From JBBRLA01 sp038231615 (GTDB taxonomy: Bacteria; Myxococcota_A; Polyangia; Palsa-1104; JAEUJZ01): a stretch of DNA of 16,597 nucleotides. This document shows, piece by piece, positions 6,903-13,380 of the stretch (the stretch's first letter is position 1; every line of letters starts with the position of its first letter). The translations under genes and the position numbers were made by a program. The stretch covers positions 1-16,597 of the forward strand of contig JBBRLA010000112.1 of assembly GCA_038231615.1 (NCBI GenBank). Reading direction: 5' to 3'. Under the pieces are notes generated by a model. The model had not been told where the DNA came from, did no database searches, and worked only from the letters and a program-made list of their open reading frames with translations.

Positions 6903-8242
6903 GCGGGGCGGCTTCCTTCTTGAGCTTGGGCGCGGCGGTGGTGCTGGCGTTGTGCGGGACGGCGGGGATGCCGGCGGGCGCGGCAGAAGCAGGTCCTGCG
7001 GCGGTGGCGGACGAAGCGATGGGCCGGCGTTTGCAGGAGGCGTTGCGGGCGCAGCGGGGGGAGATCCACCGCTGCTACGCGGCGTCGCTGGCGCAGGACC
7101 CGGCGGCGGCGGGAGAGCTGCTTTTGCGCCTGGTGATGGGGCTTTCGGGGAGCGTAGCGCGGGCGGAGGTGCTGAAGGACCAGAGCGCGGCGCCGGGGCT
7201 GGCCGCGTGCCTGGTGCGGACGATGGGAACGTGGCGGCTGCCGCAGCTCCGGGCGGCGGCGGGGGACCAGGTGGTGTTTCCGCTGGTGTTCCGGCCAGAG
7301 GATGACGATGAGGGGGAGAAGAGGCCGGGCGGGAGGACGGGAGCTGGCGTGCATGACGGACGGGAGGCGGGTTACGGGGGGGTCATCTCGCCCGCGGCGG
7401 CCCGAACGGCCCGTGGCGCGCGGGTCTATGTCGATGCCCATGGCCAGCCGGGGACGCAGGGGTCGCTCTCGCTGCTGACGCTGCGGCCGGGGGAAGCGAC
7501 GGCGCGGGAGCGTCACGGCAGCACCGAGGTCCTGTATGTGGTCTCTGGGCAGGGGCGGCTGCTGGGGGCAAGGAGGCCGCTGGGCACGCTCGACGCGGGC
7601 GATGCGGTGCTGGTGCCGCCAGGTGCGGCACGGACGCTGGTCGCGGGCAAGCCGCCCGCGGGCCCGCTGGTCGTGGTGCAGGTGTTCTCTCCCGCGGGGC
7701 CGGAGCAACGGCTGCTGGACAAGGCCGCGCCCGTTCCGGTGGAAGGTGCCGCGACCCGCGATGAAGGCGACGAGGTCACATCGGTGATGCTGATCAAAGG
7801 CGCCAACGTGGCGTCGTTGCCCTTGCCCGGGGGCCGGGCCGGGGTCAAGATCTTGATCGACACCGCCCTTGCCGGAGGCAGCGCCGGGACGCGGGTACCC
7901 GAGATGCCCTCCCTGGAAGAGCTGACCTGCGAGGCGGGCGCGGAGATCCCCTTGCACCAACACGAGACATCCGACGAGCTGCTCTACATCGTCAGCGGGC
8001 GCGGGGTGATGACCGCCGGCGAGCGGGGCCCCCTGCGGGTGGGGCCCGGCGACGCGGTGCGGGTGCCGCGGTTCCTCCTGCATTCGGTCAAGGTGACCGA
8101 ACGGCTGGTGGCGGTGCAAAGCTATGTGCCCGCCGGGCCGGAGCAGCGCTTTCGCGCCGGCCTGCGGGAACCGACCGGCCTGCGGGGGCCGACCCGCCGG
8201 CCCGATGTGAGCGAGCCAGATTTTGCCAGAGGTGGCCCATGA
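6899..8242 (+). CDS. Exported AgmX-like domain fused to two cupin domains
   Basis: A 447-residue protein with three parts. Residues 1-29 look like a type I signal peptide (hydrophobic core 5-19, cleavage near AGA-AE); Cys20 is preceded by LAL, not a proper lipobox. Residues 38-132 form an AgmX/PglI-like domain with HRCYAAS (57-63), a LLLRLVMGLSGSV strand pair, and CLVRTMGTWRLP (104-115). Residues 165-275 and 340-420 are two cupin barrels, each ending in PAGPEQR (266-272, 411-417), so they look like an internal duplication. The second keeps a metal site: His353, His355, Glu360, and His395 in the second motif. The first has only His206 and Glu210. The gene overlaps both neighbours by ATGA-type junctions and is firmly in the operon. 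Substrate unknown. A start at GTG 6848 is possible but would put 17 residues ahead of the signal peptide. Confidence 0.8.
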   Translation: MSGAASFLSLGAAVVLALCGTAGMPAGAAEAGPAAVADEAMGRRLQEALRAQRGEIHRCYAASLAQDPAAAGELLLRLVMGLSGSVARAEVLKDQSAAPGLAACLVRTMGTWRLPQLRAAAGDQVVFPLVFRPEDDDEGEKRPGGRTGAGVHDGREAGYGGVISPAAARTARGARVYVDAHGQPGTQGSLSLLTLRPGEATARERHGSTEVLYVVSGQGRLLGARRPLGTLDAGDAVLVPPGAARTLVAGKPPAGPLVVVQVFSPAGPEQRLLDKAAPVPVEGAATRDEGDEVTSVMLIKGANVASLPLPGGRAGVKILIDTALAGGSAGTRVPEMPSLEELTCEAGAEIPLHQHETSDELLYIVSGRGVMTAGERGPLRVGPGDAVRVPRFLLHSVKVTERLVAVQSYVPAGPEQRFRAGLREPTGLRGPTRRPDVSEPDFARGGP

Positions 8243-9414
8243 TCGACTTCGAAGTGAGTGAAGAGCTGCGCATCCTGCAGCAGTCGGTGCGGGACTTTGC
8301 CCGGGCCGAGGTGGCCCCTCACGTGAGCGAGTGGGAAGAAGCGGAGCGCTTCCCGATGGAATTAGTGCCCAAGCTGGGGGCGATGGGCTTGCTGGGGATG
8401 AGCGTGCCGGAGCGCTATGGCGGTGCGGGGATGTCGATGCAGGCCATCGCCCTGGTCGTCGAGGAGCTGGCCAGGGTTAGCGGTTCGGTGTCGATCACCG
8501 TGGCGTCCCACAACGGGCTTTGCACCGGGCATATCCTGTACTTCGGCAACGAGGAGCAGAAGCAGCGTTACCTGCCGCGTCTGGCCTCGGGGGAGGCGCT
8601 GGGGGCGTGGGGGCTGACCGAGCCGGGGTCGGGCTCGGACGCCGCCGGGGCGCGCACCCGGGCGACCAGGCTGCCCGACGGGAGCTGGAGCATCACCGGG
8701 CAGAAGACCTTCATCACCCAGGGATCGGTCGGGGGGATCTTCGTGATCCTGGCGTCGACGACCCCGGAGAAGAAGACCCACGGCATCACCGCCTTCGTCA
8801 TTGAGAAGGGCACGCCGGGCTTTCGCAGCGGGCCGCCGATGAAGAAGATGGGGCTGCACGCCTCGGACACCGCGGAGCTCATCCTGGACGACGTGCGGGT
8901 GCCCGACAGCCAGCGCCTGGGCGAGGTGGACCACGGCTTCATCGACACGCTGAAGATCCTTGACCGGGGGCGCATCACCATCGCGGCGATGGCGCTGGGG
9001 CTGGGGCTTTCGGCCACCGAGGCCGCGCGGCTTTACGCCAAGGAGCGGCGGCAGTTCGGCAAGGCCATCGCCGAGTTCCAGGCGATCCAGAACATGCTGG
9101 CCGACTCGACGATGGAGCTGGACGCGGCGAACCTGCTGATCCGGCGGGCGGCCTGGATGTGCGACCAGAAGATGCGCTTTTCATTGCAGGCCTCGATGGC
9201 CAAGCTCTACGCGGCGCAGGCGGCGATGCGGGCCTGCGATCGGGCGGTGCAGATCCACGGGGGTTATGGCTACATCCGGGAGTTCCCGGTGGAGCGGGCC
9301 ATGCGGGACGCCAAACTCTGCGAGATCGGCGAGGGCACCAACGAGGTCCAGCGCCTGGTCATCAGCAAGGAACTCTTGCAGCGGGGCGAGCTGGTGGTCA
9401 GCGGGGTCACTTGA
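8239..9414 (+). CDS. Acyl-CoA dehydrogenase, copy 3
   Basis: A 391-residue acyl-CoA dehydrogenase. Signatures seen are LTEPGSGSDAAG (126-137), TFITQGSVG (157-165), LDRGRITIAAMALG (241-254), QFGKAIAEFQAIQNMLAD (272-289), QIHGGYGYIREF (338-349) and the catalytic Glu365 in IGEGTNE. LDRGR and IGEGTNE differ from the LDGGR and IYEGTSE of copies 1 and 2, so a different substrate range is likely. The start overlaps the cupin fusion gene by four bases (ATGA) and has AGAGGTGG at 8228-8235. It is the last gene of the run. Downstream, 130 bp separate it from the next gene, which has a promoter of its own. ETF genes, the usual electron acceptors, are not in the window. Confidence 0.93.
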   Translation: MIDFEVSEELRILQQSVRDFARAEVAPHVSEWEEAERFPMELVPKLGAMGLLGMSVPERYGGAGMSMQAIALVVEELARVSGSVSITVASHNGLCTGHILYFGNEEQKQRYLPRLASGEALGAWGLTEPGSGSDAAGARTRATRLPDGSWSITGQKTFITQGSVGGIFVILASTTPEKKTHGITAFVIEKGTPGFRSGPPMKKMGLHASDTAELILDDVRVPDSQRLGEVDHGFIDTLKILDRGRITIAAMALGLGLSATEAARLYAKERRQFGKAIAEFQAIQNMLADSTMELDAANLLIRRAAWMCDQKMRFSLQASMAKLYAAQAAMRACDRAVQIHGGYGYIREFPVERAMRDAKLCEIGEGTNEVQRLVISKELLQRGELVVSGVT

Positions 9415-9476
9415 AGCGTCGTTCGGTCGTTTCTTCGTTCGATCGCCCGATCGCCACGACTCAGGGCGAATGGCTC

Positions 9477-9505
9477 TTTTGTGCCGCGGCCTCCTCTGCT
9501 ACATA
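9477..9505 (+). promoter_or_regulatory. Candidate promoter of the DUF6918-like gene
   Basis: TGC followed by TACATA (9497-9505) forms an extended -10-like element, with a T-rich poor -35 (TTTTGT, 9477-9482) 17 bp upstream. Transcription would begin near 9512, leaving a leader of about 33 bases with a strong Shine-Dalgarno (AAGGAGGT, 9533-9540). The -10 lies inside a perfect inverted repeat (see the next entry). Confidence 0.35.
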
Positions 9506-9512
9506 GCAGAGG
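9493..9512. promoter_or_regulatory. Perfect 9-bp inverted repeat, candidate operator
   Basis: CCTCTGCTA and TAGCAGAGG form a perfect dyad with a 2-bp spacer (20 bp in all). It has no T-run after it, so it does not look like an intrinsic terminator. It overlaps the predicted -10 element and lies 32 bp before the start codon, a typical position for a dimeric repressor site. No regulator gene is adjacent. A structured 5' end of the mRNA is the alternative reading. Confidence 0.45.
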
Positions 9513-9544
9513 CCCATTTGGCTTATCTGGTGAAGGAGGTCCCC

Positions 9545-10018
9545 GTGCCGACCCTGTCTGAAGTGATTACTGCCCCTGGAAAGCGCCCCGCCGTGATTCA
9601 GGACTGCGGCCACCTCATCGACGAGGAGGTCAAAAAGAAGGGCGGGCTCTCCGGGGTGGCCCTCAAGATGGCCTTCGCCGCCGTCAAGGCGGTCAAGCCG
9701 GGGTTCATCCCCGAGGCGATCGACCACATGCTGGAGGACTTCGCCCGGCGGCTGGAGCCGTTTTACGAATCGTACCAGCAGGCCCAGGGAACGAGCGCCA
9801 ACGCGACCGGACGCTCGCTGCCCGATCATTTCAACCTCCAGAGCACCGCCATCGCCGAGGCGCTGCTCGGCATCACCGATGACCGGGCCCAGCGGGCCAA
9901 GAACGCCACCGTCAAGAAGACCTACGAGAAGCTGCGCCCGAGCGCCAAGAAGCATGTCGAGGAGGCCGTCCCCGGTATCGGACGGCTGATCGAGAAGCAC
10001 ACCGCGACCGCGCCGTGA
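9545..10018 (+). CDS. Conserved cytoplasmic protein, DUF6918-like
   Basis: A 157-residue protein without signal peptide or membrane segment. The N-terminal half (TLSEVITAPGKRPAVIQDC, then LIDEEVKKKGGLSGVALK and AVKPGFIPEAIDHMLEDF) matches my recollection of the DUF6918 family, whose members share a helical pattern of 'RP-V--D---LID-EV--K-GLSG-A-K'. The biochemical role of that family is unknown to me. The C-terminal part is Lys-rich and helical (TVKKTYEKLRPSAKKHVEEAVPGIGRLIEKH). The GTG at 9545 is chosen because a strong Shine-Dalgarno AAGGAGGT (9533-9540) lies five bases upstream; the frame is open further upstream but without support. The separate promoter and operator-like dyad suggest it is regulated on its own rather than with the acyl-CoA operon. 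Confidence 0.65.
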   Translation: MPTLSEVITAPGKRPAVIQDCGHLIDEEVKKKGGLSGVALKMAFAAVKAVKPGFIPEAIDHMLEDFARRLEPFYESYQQAQGTSANATGRSLPDHFNLQSTAIAEALLGITDDRAQRAKNATVKKTYEKLRPSAKKHVEEAVPGIGRLIEKHTATAP

Positions 10019-10172
10019 ATGAGGGGCGGGCCCTTCCGGTCGGTGCATAGGGGTGCTTCCCGCGGGGCGGAAAGCAGTGTACGTTAGTGGCACGCCGCCA
10101 GGATGGTTGGCGACGGGTCAACGGGCGACACGGAAGAAGCCCAGGACGATCAGAGCCGCCCACAGGACCAGC

Positions 10173-11741
10173 ATGCGAACATCGCTACACGCCGGCATCG
10201 TGCTCGTCAGCTCCCTTGCGCTATCGGCGCTGCCCCAGGCAGCCTGGGGGCAACATGGGCACCACCGGCATGACCGGGCCGGGGCGCAGCCATCGGGGCA
10301 ACTGGCACAGGCGGCCCCCGCCCCCAAACCGGCACAGGCGGCGGGGCCCTCGGGAGACCGTCCCCGAGCCGCCATTCGAGTCGAGTGCAGCGAGGGGGTG
10401 ACCCCGCCGCTTTGCGCGGTCATCGAGGCGGCGGCCGGGGAGTCCGCCGGCAGGATCTACCAGATCGTCGAGCAGGAGAAGGTCGAGGCAGTGCTGACCC
10501 GGGAGCCGGCCCTGCGCGGCTGCCGTCGCGAGGACTGCCGGGTGGCAATCGCCGACCAGCTCGGCGCGGCCAAGCTGATCGACGTGTCGGCGCAGCTCCG
10601 CAATCGGCGGCTTGTCGGCACGGTGTCGATCTACGACCCGGTGGCCAAGGGCATCAGCGGTGACACCGAGCTGCAGAGCGATCGCATCGGCAGCGACCAC
10701 CGCGACGAGGCCCGGGTGCGGCGCGCGGTGTTCGACACGGTGGATTACGTCATCGGCTCGCAGAAGCTGACCGCGACCCTGCGCCTGCGGGTCGAGCCCG
10801 AGGGGGCCCGGGTCAAGATCGACGGCAGCGACCGGGGCACGGTGCGCGAAGTGCGGCTCTTTCTGGGGACGCACACCGTGCGCACCGAGAAGGTCGGCTA
10901 CATCCCCGGTGAGCAGACGGTCAACGTGACCCCGGCGGGCGCGCAACTGGAGGTGATCCTACAGCCGCAGCCGGTGCGCGTGCCGATCAAGTGGTTTCCG
11001 CCGGACGCCCGGGTACTGGTCGATGGCGACCCGGTGGATGCTCGCGACGGCGTGGTCGAGCTGGTCGCCGGGAAGCATCAGGTGCAGGCCTTGGCCTCGC
11101 CCGGGTCGGGGTATGACTCGCGGCAGATCGAGATCGAGGCGGTAACCGGGATGCCGCCGCTGATGATCGTGCTGCCCCGCCTGGCACAGCTCGGCATCCG
11201 GGCGCCGGCGGGGTACGCCGTGCGGGTCGACAACAACCTGCTGCCGCCAGGGGAGCCGGTCTCGCGAAATGCCCGGCAGAACCTCACCATGGTGAGCCCG
11301 GGGACGCACAGCATCACCGCCACGAGCTGGCGCGGGCGCCTGCGCGGCACAACCGGCCTGGCCGTCCCCGACCGGCGCACTGATCTGGTGCTGGACCCGC
11401 CATCGCTGGCACCGGGGATCGTGTTCATGACCCTGGGAGCGCTGGCCATCGCGGGCGGGGCCGTCGCCCTGACTTATGACGGTACGTGCGTCGAGGACGT
11501 GACGGCGCAGTCGCCGGTGTGTGCGCACCTGGTCGACAGCGCCAACGCCAGCTATGTCACCCTGGGCGTCGGCGGGGCGGCGCTGTTGACGGGGATCATC
11601 TGGTTCGCCGTCAACGCGGTGGACCACCCGGCCTTCCATCATGAACCGGGGCCCCGGAAGGTGGCTTCCCTCCCGCGAATCACCCTGACCCCGGCAGGTG
11701 GTCCGTCCGGAGGGCGGCTGATGCTGGAGGGTCGGTTCTGA
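10173..11741 (+). CDS. Secreted/envelope PEGA-repeat protein with a C-terminal two-helix membrane hairpin
   Basis: A 522-residue exported protein. Residues 1-26 are a clear signal peptide ending in AWG, followed by a His-rich start of the mature protein (QHGHHRHD) and a Pro/Ala linker. Residues 66-170 hold a small domain with CRREDCRVAIADQLGAAKLI (117-136), a 'Cys-x3-Cys then LGA' pattern common in myxobacterial proteins that carry PEGA repeats. Three PEGA-like beta repeats follow at about 203-263 (VEPEGARVKIDG), 268-335 (FPPDARVLVDG) and 337-408 (RAPAGYAVRVDN). Two hydrophobic helices (413-434 and 461-482) flank a loop with YDGTC and a second Cys at 450. The start is set by the signal peptide and a weak AGGA (10164-10167); an ATG-type start at 10053 in the same frame would bury the signal. 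Its stop overlaps the next gene's start (TGATG). Function unknown; probably a cell-envelope sensor or scaffold. Confidence 0.75.
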   Translation: MRTSLHAGIVLVSSLALSALPQAAWGQHGHHRHDRAGAQPSGQLAQAAPAPKPAQAAGPSGDRPRAAIRVECSEGVTPPLCAVIEAAAGESAGRIYQIVEQEKVEAVLTREPALRGCRREDCRVAIADQLGAAKLIDVSAQLRNRRLVGTVSIYDPVAKGISGDTELQSDRIGSDHRDEARVRRAVFDTVDYVIGSQKLTATLRLRVEPEGARVKIDGSDRGTVREVRLFLGTHTVRTEKVGYIPGEQTVNVTPAGAQLEVILQPQPVRVPIKWFPPDARVLVDGDPVDARDGVVELVAGKHQVQALASPGSGYDSRQIEIEAVTGMPPLMIVLPRLAQLGIRAPAGYAVRVDNNLLPPGEPVSRNARQNLTMVSPGTHSITATSWRGRLRGTTGLAVPDRRTDLVLDPPSLAPGIVFMTLGALAIAGGAVALTYDGTCVEDVTAQSPVCAHLVDSANASYVTLGVGGAALLTGIIWFAVNAVDHPAFHHEPGPRKVASLPRITLTPAGGPSGGRLMLEGRF

Positions 11742-13357
11742 TGCGCCTCGCACCGCTTTGCCTCCTGCTGGCGGTCTTCCCATTCGTCTCGTGCGAGCGC
11801 CGTAACCCCGAGTACTGCGATGACACCGATCTCGAGCTGCATTGCCCGCAGGGCTCGCACTGCGACCCGACCCATCGCTGCGCAAAGGATGTCGTCATCC
11901 CCACGTGCACCAACTCGCAATCCTGCGCAAGCGACGCAAAGCCGGTCTGCGATCCCAATACTCTGCACTGCCGAAGCTGCTTCAGCGGGGAGGACGCGCT
12001 TTGCGCCGAGCACAACTCCAGCACGCCCCGCTGCCTGGGGGCTTCGCAGATGTGCGTGCAGTGCCTGACCCCGGGGGCGGTCTCCATGGAGACGCCGGAT
12101 TGCGCTACCGTGGGGACCCAGCTCGGCGCAACGCCAGTATGTGATGCAGGCAGCCACATGTGTCGGGGCTGCCAATACCACTACGAGTGCGGCTCCGGGG
12201 CCTGTGTGAAGGCCTCCCTGGCCGACGGCGCGCTGGCGGGCAAGTGCGTGCCGCCGGACCAGGTCCTCATCGTCGATCCGGGGCAGGCCTGCGCGCCCGC
12301 CGGGCCGATCTACTGCACCCCGGCGCAGGCGCTGGTGCACCTGGACGCCACCCATCGCTACATCATCATCAAAAAGAGCGTGATGGCGATGGATTTCTCG
12401 GAGATCGAGATCGGCACCCGGGTCCTTAACATCTACTTCATCGGACCGCTGGCGGATGGCCCCCCGACGAAGCTGATGGCGAACCCCCCGGTCCTCATCG
12501 GCGCCCCGGCGCGGCGCGGCTTCATCGTCGACAAGCGGTGCAAGGTTACGGTCGAGGGCTTTTACATCGCCGGGGGCCGGGTGGGGGTTCAGTGCTCGGG
12601 CGACGGCGTGGGGGACAACGACACGCAGGTGCGGATCGTCCGCTCGGTGATTTCCGGGAACGACGTCGCGGTCTCGGCCCACGATAGCTGCCGCATGCTG
12701 ATGACCGAGTCGTGGGTCGGCAAGCAGCAGGCCGCCTCGAAGATCCCCCCGGCGGGCAACCGGCAGTCCTTCGATCTCAGCGGTACCGACTTCGCCATCT
12801 CCAACACGGTGATCGTCGGGAACAGCGATGAGATGAACGGCATCTTCGGGGGCATCGAGATCGACGGCCTGGGCGGGGGGGCCGGCGCCACGACGGTCTC
12901 CAGCATCGTCAACAGCCTCTTTTACCAGCAGGACGATGACCACCTGGGAGCCACCTCGATCGTCTGCGACAAGCTCCTCGACAAGAACCGGCTGGTGGTG
13001 CTGAACAGCCTCTTCTTGCAGCCGCCGGACCACCCGCCCGGCGATCAATTCATCTCGCCGGCTTGCGGGGCGACCCTGCTGAACCTCGGCACAGACGATC
13101 CCGCGCTGGCCATGGCGTCGCCGAGCAACGTCAAGATTGACCGCGGGACCGGACCCGGGTTCGTGGACGCGGTGGGGCGCGACTTCCACCTCCAGAAGAA
13201 CGGGGCGACGGCGCAGAAGCTCTTCAACGGGGGGCTGGTCAGCTACCTGGTCAACGGACAGTCCATCGTCCCGACAGTGGACCTGGACAATGACCCCAGC
13301 CGGCCGCGCCCCCAGAGCGGCCATGTGGCCATCGGGCCCTACGAGCCGGGGCCGTGA
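11741..13357 (+). CDS. Cys-rich lipoprotein with a right-handed beta-helix domain (copy A)
   Basis: A 538-residue predicted lipoprotein. The signal ends at FVSC (Cys18), a permissible though not perfect lipobox. Residues 26-192 contain more than 20 cysteines in short spaced motifs (for example CDPNTLHCRSC at 70-80 and CRGCQYHYECGSGAC at 141-155), a disulfide-rich region like those of many myxobacterial surface proteins. Residues 205-500 show repeated short hydrophobic strands typical of parallel beta-helix proteins: RYIIIKKSV, KVTVEGFYIAGG, VRIVRSVISGNDVAV, ISNTVIVGN and VVLNSLFLQ. The end (RPRPQSGHVAIGPYEPG) is a variant of the 'D-GAYE' terminus common in that class. It is translationally coupled to the PEGA-hairpin gene by a TGATG junction. 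No catalytic motif of a polysaccharide lyase can be asserted, so an adhesive or structural surface role is as likely as an enzymatic one. Confidence 0.75.
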   Translation: MRLAPLCLLLAVFPFVSCERRNPEYCDDTDLELHCPQGSHCDPTHRCAKDVVIPTCTNSQSCASDAKPVCDPNTLHCRSCFSGEDALCAEHNSSTPRCLGASQMCVQCLTPGAVSMETPDCATVGTQLGATPVCDAGSHMCRGCQYHYECGSGACVKASLADGALAGKCVPPDQVLIVDPGQACAPAGPIYCTPAQALVHLDATHRYIIIKKSVMAMDFSEIEIGTRVLNIYFIGPLADGPPTKLMANPPVLIGAPARRGFIVDKRCKVTVEGFYIAGGRVGVQCSGDGVGDNDTQVRIVRSVISGNDVAVSAHDSCRMLMTESWVGKQQAASKIPPAGNRQSFDLSGTDFAISNTVIVGNSDEMNGIFGGIEIDGLGGGAGATTVSSIVNSLFYQQDDDHLGATSIVCDKLLDKNRLVVLNSLFLQPPDHPPGDQFISPACGATLLNLGTDDPALAMASPSNVKIDRGTGPGFVDAVGRDFHLQKNGATAQKLFNGGLVSYLVNGQSIVPTVDLDNDPSRPRPQSGHVAIGPYEPGP

Positions 13358-13380
13358 GTCGGGCCCCTCAGCTTCCTGAG
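13348..13380. terminator. Possible bidirectional transcription stop between convergent operons
   Basis: The stops of the two converging operons are only 10 bp apart. GGGGCC (13348-13353) can pair with GGCCCC (13362-13367) across an 8-base loop that includes the + strand stop codon. CTCAG (13367-13371) pairs with CTGAG (13376-13380) across a 4-base loop that overlaps the - strand stop. Neither stem is followed by a T-run on either strand, so this is only a weak candidate. Confidence 0.25.

Noticed and set aside
6899..6961. Possible lipoprotein signal with Cys20 in the AgmX-cupin fusion.
   Set aside because: The residue before the cysteine is Leu, not Gly, Ala or Ser, and a good type I cleavage site follows near residue 29.
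9440..9453. CGATCG-CC-CGATCG inverted repeat just after dehydrogenase copy 3, considered as a terminator.
   Set aside because: The stem is short, there is no T-run, and CGATCG is itself palindromic, so the dyad carries little information.
10055..10075. Imperfect hairpin (8 of 9 pairs, 3-base loop) after the DUF6918-like gene.
   Set aside because: It has one mismatch and no T-run after it. It may slow transcription, but a terminator call is not supported.
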